Assembly: GCA_020638975.1 (NCBI GenBank)
Contig: JACKHN010000009.1
Span: 62,001 to 126,000, forward strand
DNA from: Planctomycetaceae bacterium
Lineage (GTDB): Bacteria; Planctomycetota; Planctomycetia; Pirellulales; Pirellulaceae
Direction: 5' to 3'
DNA length: 64,000 nt
The notes beneath the pieces were generated by a model, which made no database searches, had not been told where the DNA came from, and was given only the letters and a program-made list of their open reading frames with translations. The translations under genes were made by a program, and so were the position numbers. Positions 25,372 through 34,048 of this stretch are shown in pieces. Every line of letters starts with the position of its first letter. Position 1 is the first letter of the stretch.

Positions 25372-26865
25372 TCACGGTTGTTGGGACGGTATAGTCATCG
25401 CCCCCTCAGTCGCAGTGCCACCGACCACCGCCACATCGATCGTCACGCTATGCCCCAGCTGAATCGTGCCCGTTACCAACAACTGCGGCAAGTCCCCGCC
25501 GGATGATTCCGCGTCTGTGCCCGATGGCTGGCTGAACTCGACCAACAGAGAATCGTCGTTGAAGATTGTACCCGCGAATACATTCTGCAGCCGGTACACG
25601 CGTGTCTGACCGACATGTTGGCTTCCACCGTGGTAAGGGATGCCGATCACCACCGTGTTGCCGTCGAGGCTTACGGACACCGAAAATCCAAGTCCTTCAA
25701 AGCGGGCTTCACCAGTGATTTCCTGACCAAGTTGAATCCAATCCGTACCGTCATAGCGATAGATGCGGACGTAACCGGCGCTAGGGATTGTGACAGGCAC
25801 GCCGATCACCACCGTGTTGCCATCACCACTCAACGACACGGGATTGCCGTCTGCGTTGATCGGCAGCCCAAATCCGATGTCATCACCGACCTGAATCCAA
25901 TCGCTTCCGTCAAAACGGTAGACATGCGCCGTGCCGTCCCCGTCGGGCGCTCCGATGGCTAAGGCGGTGCCGTCGCCGCTGATCGCTACCGACCAGCCGG
26001 CACGATCGCCCATTCGAAAACTGTCGAGATCCCGACCGACTTGAATCCAACCGGTGCCATCGAACTGGAACACGCGAGCTTGGCCGGTACGACTGTTGTG
26101 GTAAGGTGCTCCAATTGCCAGCGTGTTGCCGTTGTCGCTCAGTGACACAGACCAGCCGGACAAATCGCCATTGCGAGTGCCATCAATATCCTGTCCACGT
26201 TGAATCCAATGGTCACCGTCGTAGCTGTACACACGCGCCTGACCGGAGGCATTTTCACCGCCACCGGGCGTTCCGATCGCCAGAACGGTACCGTCGCCGC
26301 TCAGCGAAACCGAGAAACCAGAGTGACCGCGGTCGACTTCGCCATCGATGTCCTCGCCGACCTGAATCCAACTTGAGCCATCGAACCGGAACACGCGGGT
26401 CTGGCCAGTTTCGGATCCCTTGCCGTCAGTGAAACTGCTCCCAATCGCTACGGCATCGCCGCCTCGGCTTAGCGATACGGACCAACCGGATTCATCGCCG
26501 CCGGCTTCGCCATTGATGTCCTGGCCAAGCTGAATCCAGTTGGTTCCGACGAGGCGGAAGAGGCGAGTCTTCCCGGCGTTGTTGCCGTTGCTGTCGTTAA
26601 ATGGTGACCCGATCGCAACGGTGCTGCCATCGCCGCTCACCGACACGGAGTGACCAGATAGATCGAATGCGGCTTCGCCATCGATGCTCGATCCTAGTTG
26701 CGCCCACTCAAACGTCGCATCGCGACCCCCAGCTTGAAAGTTGCTAAAGAGCAAGTTCAGCGTCTCGTCCGATTCAATGATTGAATCGTCATTGACCACA
26801 ATATTGATGGTGGCAGACGTTTCGCCGGCGACAATGCTCAGCTTGGCGGGCGTGTTCACGGGCAC
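25372..26865 (-). CDS. Middle segment of the broken Calx-beta/propeller protein
   Basis: 497 codons continuing the same protein in another frame, from VNTPAKLSIVAGETSATI onward. It completes Calx-beta domain 5, which carries the second set of seven WIQLG-type repeats, and enters domain 6 (VAVVGGTATEG). It has no plausible start of its own. The frame ends in a spurious stop at 25372 because the G-run of GAGGGGGCGATGAC (minus strand) is one base short of encoding EGGDDYTV. Confidence 0.7.
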   Translation of the reverse strand: MPVNTPAKLSIVAGETSATINIVVNDDSIIESDETLNLLFSNFQAGGRDATFEWAQLGSSIDGEAAFDLSGHSVSVSGDGSTVAIGSPFNDSNGNNAGKTRLFRLVGTNWIQLGQDINGEAGGDESGWSVSLSRGGDAVAIGSSFTDGKGSETGQTRVFRFDGSSWIQVGEDIDGEVDRGHSGFSVSLSGDGTVLAIGTPGGGENASGQARVYSYDGDHWIQRGQDIDGTRNGDLSGWSVSLSDNGNTLAIGAPYHNSRTGQARVFQFDGTGWIQVGRDLDSFRMGDRAGWSVAISGDGTALAIGAPDGDGTAHVYRFDGSDWIQVGDDIGFGLPINADGNPVSLSGDGNTVVIGVPVTIPSAGYVRIYRYDGTDWIQLGQEITGEARFEGLGFSVSVSLDGNTVVIGIPYHGGSQHVGQTRVYRLQNVFAGTIFNDDSLLVEFSQPSGTDAESSGGDLPQLLVTGTIQLGHSVTIDVAVVGGTATEGAMTIPSQQP

Positions 26866-29801
26866 GTAATCGCCGTCGGTCGCGTTGGCGGTGCCGTCCT
26901 GCGTGATCGTCCTGCGTGATCGTCCTGCGTGATGTAGTCGACCGAGATGTCGATATCCACCGCCATATCCAGCGTGACTGGGAAGCTGAGCAGCGTTGTG
27001 CCCACGTTTCCTTCCGTCACGCTCGCATCGCCCACGCTAAACGTGGCGCGGTCGTCGTTCGTGATGGTGCCTGTTGCCCTAGCTTGCAGCGGCGCAAACG
27101 GATCCGGCTCGGCAAACGTGACCCCCGCCCGATTGGACCGCAAGTTGCTCAACATCAAACGCAATGTCTCGTCCGCCTCAACGATCGTGTCGCCGGTCAC
27201 AGCGATGTCGATCATGCCCCGCGTCGCGCCGGCGGAAAGCGTGAGCGTGGCGGGGGTTGTCACGGCCAAGTAGTCGCCCTCTCCCGCAGTAGCCGTGCCG
27301 TCTTGGGTCGTGTAGTCCACCGAGACGGCCATATCGACAGTCGCGCTCAGCGAGACCGGGAAGCTGAGCATCGTTATCCCCGCGTGGCCTTCGGTGACCG
27401 TCGCGCGTCCCACGCTCAATGTTGAGTCGTCGTTGTCGATGATCGTGCCCGTACCCGTGTCGCTATAGTCGATCAACGTGATGGCGTCGGGCACGTAGCC
27501 TCTCGGTAGCAGGCGGACAGTGAAAGTTTCCGCGCCTTCCACGATTGCATCGTCCACTGTGTCGACCGTGAACTGTTGTGTCTCGCCGGCATCGCCGTTG
27601 AAGTACAGCCGGGCTACCGGTTTGTTGTAGTCGTACGGATAGAGAGAGGATGGTCCAGCATAACCGCCAACGGCCGTTACGTCGGCCAACGTCACCCCCA
27701 CGCTAAATCCAAGTTGCACTGCGTTCGACGAGACCACGCTAAACGTCACACCGCCACCTTCGGTTACAGTCACATCGTCAACGGTCAAGATGGATCGGTC
27801 GTCATTGAGGATCTTGCCCGTGGCTGCTGGTCCGAGTTGATAGGCGCGGACATTACCAGCAACGTTCCCAGTGCCCTCGTTGCGAGGTGCTCCAATCACA
27901 GCCGTCATGCCGTCGCCGCTCAAAGACACCGACGTGCCGGAATAATCTGACGCAGTTTCTCCCAAAATGTCCTGGCCGAGTTGTTTCCAAACGTTTCCGT
28001 CAAAGCGGTACGCACGTGCCAGGCCCGAAGTGTCGGCACTGCCGCTGTCATGCGGAGCGCCGGACAGGAGGGTGGTGCCATCATCGCTCACCGACACCGA
28101 GAATCCGAATTCGACGCTGCTACGTGTACTCTTGATGGTTTGGCCGATCTGAACCCAACCCGTGCCGTCAAAGCGGTATGCCTGGACTTCACCACCATCG
28201 TAAATCGCATCGGTGCGCCCGCCGATTACTATCGTGTCCCCGTCGTCGCTCAGCGACACCGTCCTGCCAGAGCCAGCGCCCGAGCGATCGCCATCGATAT
28301 CCTGGCCAAGTTGATTCCACCTTGTGCCATCGAAGCGATAAATCCGGCATTGGCCAGCGTTGTCGCCATTGTCGTCATTCGCCGGCGCGCCGATGGCCAC
28401 CGTGCTTCCATCGCTGCTAATCGACACCGCACTCCCCGAGTAATCGCCTGCAGCTTCACCGTCGATGTCCTCGCCAAGCTGTTTCCAACTTGTATCATCG
28501 AAGCGGTAAATGCGGGCATGACCGGCGCGTTCGCCATTTTCGTCGTTCCCCCAGGCACCGATTATGACCGTGTTCCCGTCATCGCTAAGTCCTACTGCAA
28601 AGCCCGAAAAGTCACCGGCGGCTTCGCCCACGATATTCTGGCCGAGCTGATTCCAGGCCGTACCGTCAAAGCGATAGACCCGCGTGCGGCCCGACACGGG
28701 AAGGTTGTCGTTGCTCCTTTGAGCGCCGATCGCGACGGTACGACCGTCGCCGCTCAGCGAAATCGAAGCGCTGGGGGAGTAACCATCCTCGGCGTCGCCA
28801 GCAAGGTCCAGCCCCAGTTGTTTCCAATCAGTGCCGTCGAATCGGTACACCCGCCCCTTGTCGCGGTTATAGCCGGCTCCAATCGCTACCGTGTGGCCGT
28901 CGTCACTCAGCGAAACCACCTCGCCTAAGCGCTCTCCAGCGACTTGTCCTTCGATTTCGTTGCCGAGCGGTACCCATTCCGTCGAAGCCAGCGTCACGTT
29001 GCGGTCGAAAGCCCGCAGGTTGCTTAACAAGACGAGCAGCGTTTCATTCGACTCGACCGTCGCGTCACCATTGACCGTGATGTTAATCGTCCCCGAAGTC
29101 TCGCCGGCGTTAATGTTCAGCGCGGTGGGAGTCGTTATGGCCACGTAGTCGCCGTCGGACGCGCTGGCCGTGACGTCCTGAGTTGTGTAGTCAACCGATA
29201 CGTCCAAATCGACGGCTGCACTCAGCGTGACGGGGAAGCTGAGCATCGTCGTGCCCTCGTCGCCTTCCACCGCCGTCGCGTTTCCTACGCTCAACGTGGC
29301 GTGGTCATTGTCCGTGATCGTGCCCGTGAACGTGTCACTGTCATCGATTAGCGCGTCCGAGGCGGTCAGACTGACCGTGAACGTCTCCGCCAGTTCCACC
29401 ACGCTGTCGTCCAGCGTGGCGACCGTGAACTCGTGCATCTCGCCCGCCTTGCCATCGAAGCTCAATTGCGCCACGACGTTGTCGTAGTCGCGAGGATAAG
29501 CCAACGGAGCGGCTCCACCCGTGGCTGTTACTTCGTTCAGTGTCACGTCAACCGTGAACGGAGCCGATACCGCGTCGTCCAACGTCACCGCAAACGTCAG
29601 TTCGCGACCTTCGGTCACGCTCGTAATCCCGCCCGACACGGAGAGGGTCAGGCTCGCCAGGAGTGCGCGCTCTTCGAGTGATTCGAACCGCAATCCGTTA
29701 CACTGCTCTCGATTACGGCCAACTCGACGCAATCGGCGATTTCTGGCACCACGGGCGCGGAATTGCTTCCTTGTCAAATGTTTTATTAGTTTGCTAAGCA
29801 T
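26856..29801 (-). CDS. N-terminal segment of the broken Calx-beta/propeller protein
   Basis: About 981 residues from the start at 29801, chosen because the basic leader and FESLEERALLA motif begin there; 49 more upstream codons look non-coding. It holds Calx-beta domains 1-4, the start of the fifth, and the first set of seven FG-GAP-like repeats nested in domain 2. Calx-beta endings (GTITDND, GKILNDD, GTIIDND, GTITNDD) mark the domain borders. The last 20 codons (after DYITQDD) are out of frame because of the 13-bp repeat expansion and should be read as nonsense. Confidence 0.75.
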   Translation of the reverse strand: MLSKLIKHLTRKQFRARGARNRRLRRVGRNREQCNGLRFESLEERALLASLTLSVSGGITSVTEGRELTFAVTLDDAVSAPFTVDVTLNEVTATGGAAPLAYPRDYDNVVAQLSFDGKAGEMHEFTVATLDDSVVELAETFTVSLTASDALIDDSDTFTGTITDNDHATLSVGNATAVEGDEGTTMLSFPVTLSAAVDLDVSVDYTTQDVTASASDGDYVAITTPTALNINAGETSGTINITVNGDATVESNETLLVLLSNLRAFDRNVTLASTEWVPLGNEIEGQVAGERLGEVVSLSDDGHTVAIGAGYNRDKGRVYRFDGTDWKQLGLDLAGDAEDGYSPSASISLSGDGRTVAIGAQRSNDNLPVSGRTRVYRFDGTAWNQLGQNIVGEAAGDFSGFAVGLSDDGNTVIIGAWGNDENGERAGHARIYRFDDTSWKQLGEDIDGEAAGDYSGSAVSISSDGSTVAIGAPANDDNGDNAGQCRIYRFDGTRWNQLGQDIDGDRSGAGSGRTVSLSDDGDTIVIGGRTDAIYDGGEVQAYRFDGTGWVQIGQTIKSTRSSVEFGFSVSVSDDGTTLLSGAPHDSGSADTSGLARAYRFDGNVWKQLGQDILGETASDYSGTSVSLSGDGMTAVIGAPRNEGTGNVAGNVRAYQLGPAATGKILNDDRSILTVDDVTVTEGGGVTFSVVSSNAVQLGFSVGVTLADVTAVGGYAGPSSLYPYDYNKPVARLYFNGDAGETQQFTVDTVDDAIVEGAETFTVRLLPRGYVPDAITLIDYSDTGTGTIIDNDDSTLSVGRATVTEGHAGITMLSFPVSLSATVDMAVSVDYTTQDGTATAGEGDYLAVTTPATLTLSAGATRGMIDIAVTGDTIVEADETLRLMLSNLRSNRAGVTFAEPDPFAPLQARATGTITNDDRATFSVGDASVTEGNVGTTLLSFPVTLDMAVDIDISVDYITQDDHAGRSRRTAPPTRPTAITCP
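26895..26933. repeat. 13-bp tandem repeat, three perfect copies, causing a frameshift
   Basis: The unit cgtcctgcgtgat occurs three times end to end (26895-26907, 26908-26920, 26921-26933). Related Calx-beta domains in the same protein have this sequence once (DYTTQDGTA). One copy keeps the frame and three copies shift it by two bases; four copies would restore it. Confidence 0.95.
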
Positions 29802-29989
29802 CGACTGAACTGCCCGCGATAAATGAGGCCGTTGTCTTCCATAGCGACCTGGGAACACCAAGCACGACGTTCCGGTCCAGGTATTGCCCCGAGAGTTAAC
29901 GGAGATCGCTGCATTCCTCCCAGGACACCTCGACCAGCGGATCGCCACAACAATAATGCTGGTGAGTTGGGGTTAGTTAGGTAGCTCAT

Positions 29990-30601
29990 CTACTCAGCGT
30001 TCGGGAACAACTCCGCAACCGCGATGCTACCGACAGTTCGCCCCAGGATCTCGACAGGCACTTTATCATCTACGCCATAGCTGGTTTCATCAGCGTATCT
30101 CGGCTCGCCATCGGAACCGATTGGATTGCTATAAACTTCAACTCGGCGGTCGATGAGATTCACGATCCAATACATCGCGATTCCGGTTCGGGCGTAGAGC
30201 CGACGCTTGTGCCGGTCGCGGTCGAGAGAAGACTCGGCGACTTCAATCACAATCGCGATGTCAGCTGCCTCGGGATGCCTGCCCAAGTATCGCCCGGCGG
30301 GGCCACGTACGATTGCCAAGTCCGGTTCCGGCTCACTATCCGCAGTCGTGATCACGGATTGAATTCTGATTCGCCAACTATTGGGTAATAGAGCGCGAAG
30401 CAATTCGTCCATTAGTTCGATCGTGCCATCGTGAGCTGGGTTGTGAATCATTTTCGGGACGACCCATCCTTCCAGCAACTCGACACGATCGTTCTCCGCC
30501 AGTACTCCCATCTCCGCCAGGCGATGATACTCGTTCACCGTGAACCGACGAATCGGGAAGGGTGAGAAATCCGCTGCTGTATTGGTTGTTGCAATCGACA
30601 T
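29990..30601 (-). CDS. Uma2-family (DUF820) putative nuclease-fold protein
   Basis: 203 residues. The family's restriction-endonuclease-like core is visible: EPEPDLAIV and IVIEVAESSLDRDRHKRRLYARTGI, with the E/D and K residues spaced as in PD-(D/E)xK folds. Uma2 proteins are highly multiplied in cyanobacteria and planctomycetes; their substrate is not known and many may not cut DNA. It lies between the soluble histidine kinase and the broken surface-protein gene, 34 bases from the former. The family call is sure; function is not. Confidence 0.88.
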   Translation of the reverse strand: MSIATTNTAADFSPFPIRRFTVNEYHRLAEMGVLAENDRVELLEGWVVPKMIHNPAHDGTIELMDELLRALLPNSWRIRIQSVITTADSEPEPDLAIVRGPAGRYLGRHPEAADIAIVIEVAESSLDRDRHKRRLYARTGIAMYWIVNLIDRRVEVYSNPIGSDGEPRYADETSYGVDDKVPVEILGRTVGSIAVAELFPNAE

Positions 30602-30635
30602 GGCTCATCCATTCTAGGCGAGATGCTCACGCATG

Positions 30636-31367
30636 TCACCCAATTCGCTTCGGCGTGGGGAATTCCAGGGTGAACTTCGTGCCCCGGTTCAAAGCACTCT
30701 GAACATCGATGCGGCCTCCGTGGGCCTCGATAATCTTACGGGCGGTTGGCAAGCCGAGCCCCGAGCCGCCGTTCTTGGTCGAATAGAACGCGTCAAACAT
30801 GTTCATCGCCGTTTTCTCGTCCATGCCACAACCTGTGTCGATCAAATCGAGTGCGATGCCAAAGCGCGTAGCGCGGGTGCGCACGGTTAAGGTTCCCCCG
30901 TCCGGCATAGCCTCCAGAGAATTCTTCACGAGGTTTACCAACGCCGCTTGCATCGTTTGCGGCTCGAGCAGAATGCTCGGCAAGTCGGCGTCGACTAAAC
31001 GTATGATCTCGACGCCTAACTCGTCTGCCTGCGGTTCGAACAGGTCCAGCACTCGCTCGACTTGATCATTCAAATTACCGGCATGCAGATCCAGGTTCCG
31101 CAAGCGTGCGAATCGCAGAAAGTCATTGAGAAGATTCTCAAGCCGAACGCACTGCTGTTGGACGAGATTGACTTTGCTGACGGCTCGCCGCTCGCGTTGC
31201 GTTTCGGGCTGGGCAAGATCTTCGGCCAGCAGGTCCATATTCATGCGGATCACGGACAGTGGGTTCTTAATCTCATGCGCAAGCGAACCCGCCAACTCGG
31301 CCAACTCATTGTAGCTGGCCAGAAGTTGTTGATTCAGTTCTTCGACTTTCGAGGAATCGTCAGGCAT
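30636..31367 (-). CDS. Soluble NtrB-type histidine kinase
   Basis: 243 residues with no membrane segment and no clear sensor domain, only a short N-terminal helix. The H-box is SLAHEIKNPLS, the N-box VNLVKNSLEA, the G1 box DTGCGM and the G2 box GSGLGLPTARKI. Such kinases typically pair with sigma-54 response regulators; the only one here is at 22303-23703 on the same strand, 6.9 kb downstream. A strong intrinsic terminator for pnp ends about 26 bases before its start, leaving almost no room for a separate promoter, so it may depend on read-through. No ribosome site is obvious. Confidence 0.9.
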   Translation of the reverse strand: MPDDSSKVEELNQQLLASYNELAELAGSLAHEIKNPLSVIRMNMDLLAEDLAQPETQRERRAVSKVNLVQQQCVRLENLLNDFLRFARLRNLDLHAGNLNDQVERVLDLFEPQADELGVEIIRLVDADLPSILLEPQTMQAALVNLVKNSLEAMPDGGTLTVRTRATRFGIALDLIDTGCGMDEKTAMNMFDAFYSTKNGGSGLGLPTARKIIEAHGGRIDVQSALNRGTKFTLEFPTPKRIG

Positions 31368-31392
31368 CGATCATCACACAGCTTGCATCCAC

Positions 31393-31431
31393 AAAAAAAG
31401 GGACGAAGGAAATTGACTCCTTCGTCCCTTT
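31393..31431 (-). terminator. Rho-independent terminator after pnp
   Basis: On the minus strand a perfect 14-base stem AAAGGGACGAAGGA and its complement (31418-31431 and 31397-31410) with a 7-base loop is followed by a run of Ts. It starts 24 bases beyond the pnp stop. This is the clearest intrinsic terminator in the window. Confidence 0.92.
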
Positions 31432-31454
31432 GTAATCCGATTGACCGTCAGACA

Positions 31455-33686
31455 CTAGCGGCGTCCGCGACCTCCGCCGCCACCGCTGCGACCACCACCG
31501 CCACTGCGACGCGAGCCACGGTCGCCACCGCCGTCACGGTCGCCGCCGTCACGGTCGCCGCCAGCAGGTCGCTCGCTTGGCACGAAGGTGTCTTCGATAC
31601 CAAGCTGCTCGAACGCCTTGCGGCGGCTCAACTTGACGCGATCGTGATCATCGACGTCGATCACCAGGACTTTCATCTCGTCGCCAACGTTGCAGACATC
31701 CGTAACGCTGCCGACGTATCCATTGGCCAATTCGCTGATGTGGCACAAGCCATCGCGACCGGGCAGAATCTCGACGAATGCTCCGAAGTCCTTGATGCTG
31801 GCGACCTTGCCGTCATAGATCTTGCCGATCGTGACATTCGCCGTTAAAGCATCGATCTTGTTGATCGCGGCTTGAGCCCATTCGCCGTTTGAACTTGCCA
31901 CGGTGACCGTGCCGTCCTCTTCGATCTCGATGACCGTGCCTGTTTCTTCTTGGATGGCACGAATCATCTTACCGCCAGGGCCGATGACCAAACCTATCTT
32001 TTCGGGATTGATTTTGATCTGCAACAGTCGCGGAGCGTTGATCGAAATGTCGGCACGGGGCTCGCGAATCGTCATGAGAATCTTCTTCAAGATCTCAATG
32101 CGTGTGTCGCGAGCTTGAGCCAAGGCACCACGAATGATCGCTTCGCTGATACCGTTGATCTTTAGGTCAAGTTGGATTCCGGTGATACCGTCCTGCGTAC
32201 CGGCAACTTTAAAGTCCATGTCCCCGAAGTGATCTTCGTCGCCGAGGATGTCAGTCAGCAGGACGAAGTTATCTTCCGATTCCTTGACCAATCCGATCGA
32301 GATGCCAGCCACGGGATTCGTAATCGGCACACCAGCCGCCATCAGACCCAGTGTCGCAGCACAAACGGAGGCCATCGAAGACGATCCATTCGATTCGAGA
32401 ATGTCGGAGATGACGCGAATCGTGTAAGGAAAGTCTTCCGGACTTGGAATCACTGGCTTCACACTGCGTTCGGCCAGAGCACCGTGTCCGATTTCGCGGC
32501 GACCAGGGCCACGAATCGGGCGGCATTCGCCGACCGAAAACGAAGGGAAGTTGTAGTCGAGCATGAACTTCTTCGAGTATTCCTCGAACAGTCCGTCCAC
32601 ACGTTGTTCGTCCTTGCCAGTTCCCAACGTGATCGTTACCAATGCCTGCGTCTCGCCGCGTTGGAACACGGCCGAGCCATGAACTTGCGGCAGCAAGTCG
32701 ACCATGCACTCAATGTTCCGCAACGTTTTACTATCGCGGCCATCGGGACGCGTGCCCGCGAGAATCAGGTCACGAACAACCTTCTCCTCGAGGTCGTGCC
32801 AAACGTGAGAGAACCGGTCGCCACAAATCGCACCTTCGGCCTTGGGATCGGGAATAAACTCGGCGACGGCCTTGGCTTTCACCGCCGAACAAGCTTCGCC
32901 ACGTGCCTGCTTGCCGGGCGTTTGCTTAGCAGCTTTGTACTCGTCGTAGTAACGATCCTTAATGCGACCAAACAAGCCATCATCTTCAGCCACCGCGACG
33001 GGATCTTTCTGAACATTGACCTTTTGGGCCAACTCGCGTTGCATATCGCAGACTTGGCGAATCACGTCGTGAGCGAACAAAATCGCGTTCACCATGTCGT
33101 CTTCGGGCATCTCGCGAGCGAAACCTTCAATCATCAGCACCGCGTCGGTCGAACCCGAGACGATCAAGTCGAGATCGCTCTCTTCGAGATCCTCCTGTGT
33201 CGGGAATGGCACAAACTCGCCATTGATGCGACCAACTCGCACGGAAGCTATCGGACCTTCGAAGGGCAACGGTGAAACGTGCAAAGCTGCGGACGCTCCG
33301 TTCATCGCGATGACGTCCGAATCGTTCTGCTTGTCGCTCGAGACGACGAATGCCTGAACTTGAACCTCGTTGAAATATCCCTTGGGGAACAACGGGCGGA
33401 TTGGACGGTCCATTAACCGAGCTGTCAGCGTTTCTTTGGTCGTCGGACGACCTTCACGCTTGATGAAGCCACCGGGAAATTTACCCGCAGCAGCGGTTCG
33501 CTCACGATAATCGCAAGTGAGCGGGAAGAAATCTTGATTGCCCCGAGGCGGGCCCGATGCCGCCGCAACGAGAACGACGGTTTCGCCGTATTGTGCGACT
33601 ACCGCACCTGCGGCTTGCTTTGCTAGAACACCAGTTTCGAACGAAAGAGTACTTTTTCCAATTTGCTTTTCAACGCGAACCTTCAC
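31455..33686 (-). CDS. pnp: Polynucleotide phosphorylase
   Basis: 743 residues. Two RNase PH-type cores (about 10-230 and 310-540) flank a helical linker; a KH domain (GLVIGPGGKMIRAI, GxxG loop) and an S1 domain (GKIYDGKVASIKDFGAFVEI) follow. It degrades RNA 3'-to-5' with phosphate and can add tails. The C-terminus is an RGG-like tail rich in Gly, Arg and Asp that enlarges the RNA-binding end; part of it comes from two copies of a 15-bp unit at 31531-31560. rpsO lies just upstream, the standard bacterial order, and a terminator follows. Confidence 0.97.
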   Translation of the reverse strand: MKVRVEKQIGKSTLSFETGVLAKQAAGAVVAQYGETVVLVAAASGPPRGNQDFFPLTCDYRERTAAAGKFPGGFIKREGRPTTKETLTARLMDRPIRPLFPKGYFNEVQVQAFVVSSDKQNDSDVIAMNGASAALHVSPLPFEGPIASVRVGRINGEFVPFPTQEDLEESDLDLIVSGSTDAVLMIEGFAREMPEDDMVNAILFAHDVIRQVCDMQRELAQKVNVQKDPVAVAEDDGLFGRIKDRYYDEYKAAKQTPGKQARGEACSAVKAKAVAEFIPDPKAEGAICGDRFSHVWHDLEEKVVRDLILAGTRPDGRDSKTLRNIECMVDLLPQVHGSAVFQRGETQALVTITLGTGKDEQRVDGLFEEYSKKFMLDYNFPSFSVGECRPIRGPGRREIGHGALAERSVKPVIPSPEDFPYTIRVISDILESNGSSSMASVCAATLGLMAAGVPITNPVAGISIGLVKESEDNFVLLTDILGDEDHFGDMDFKVAGTQDGITGIQLDLKINGISEAIIRGALAQARDTRIEILKKILMTIREPRADISINAPRLLQIKINPEKIGLVIGPGGKMIRAIQEETGTVIEIEEDGTVTVASSNGEWAQAAINKIDALTANVTIGKIYDGKVASIKDFGAFVEILPGRDGLCHISELANGYVGSVTDVCNVGDEMKVLVIDVDDHDRVKLSRRKAFEQLGIEDTFVPSERPAGGDRDGGDRDGGGDRGSRRSGGGGRSGGGGGRGRR

Positions 33687-33778
33687 TTCTTTTCCTGTCC
33701 TTTACATGCGTCCTGGCACGAGAGACAGGCAGCGACGGACATTCAGAGGTGAATGAGTCGCTTCGTCCGAATCCGGCT

Positions 33779-34048
33779 TTACTTCCGAATTCCGAGTCGA
33801 CCGATGATGTCGAGATACCGCTGTGCATCCACCTTGCGTAGGTAGTCCAACAAGCGACGACGTCGGCTGACCATCGCCAAAAGACCACGACGACTGGCGT
33901 AGTCCTTCTTGTGCGTACGAAGGTGTTCGGTCAGGCTGTTGACCCGGGTCGTCAGGATCGCGATTTGCACTTCAGGCGAACCTGTGTCGTTGTCGGCCTG
34001 CTTATAACCCTGGATGACTTCCTGTTTCCGTTCTTTCGTGATCGTCAT
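33779..34048 (-). CDS. rpsO: 30S ribosomal protein S15
   Basis: 89 residues, full length. The rRNA-binding signature LTEHLRTHKKDYASRRGLLAMVSRRRRLLDYL is mostly visible, with the His-Lys-Lys-Asp and Ser-Arg-Arg elements. It binds 16S rRNA early in small-subunit assembly. It is the first gene before pnp, 92 bases apart, and together they form the usual rpsO-pnp unit. In other bacteria S15 regulates its own mRNA; the leader here is not recognisable. Confidence 0.97.
   Translation of the reverse strand: MTITKERKQEVIQGYKQADNDTGSPEVQIAILTTRVNSLTEHLRTHKKDYASRRGLLAMVSRRRRLLDYLRKVDAQRYLDIIGRLGIRK

Larger units (their letters stand above)
23737..29801 (-). pseudogene. Giant Calx-beta/propeller/dockerin surface protein, reading frame broken three times
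   Basis: Read leftward from 29801, one protein of roughly 2,000 residues is split by three frame changes. Order: leader MLSKLIKHLTRKQF... with an LEPR-XLL-like motif (FESLEERALLA), five Calx-beta domains, a sixth partial Calx-beta-like domain, a glycine-rich beta region, and two dockerin-type EF-hand repeats (about 24050-24250). Two of the Calx-beta domains each contain seven WxQLG...VAIGAP...RVYRFDG repeats (about 27838-28977 and 25590-26708), inserted before the last strand. Breaks: a 13-bp repeat at 26895-26933, a C5 run at 25401-25405, and one extra base near 25220. Correcting all three restores a continuous protein. It is probably secreted and cell-surface. Whether it is dead, phase-variable or partly a sequencing artefact is open. 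Confidence 0.85.

Noticed and set aside
27981..28928. 315-codon frame opposite the first propeller
   Set aside because: Repetitive peptide generated by reading the repeat array on the wrong strand.
32172..33275. 367-codon frame opposite pnp
   Set aside because: Antisense shadow of a highly conserved gene; composition is His/Arg-rich and motif-free.
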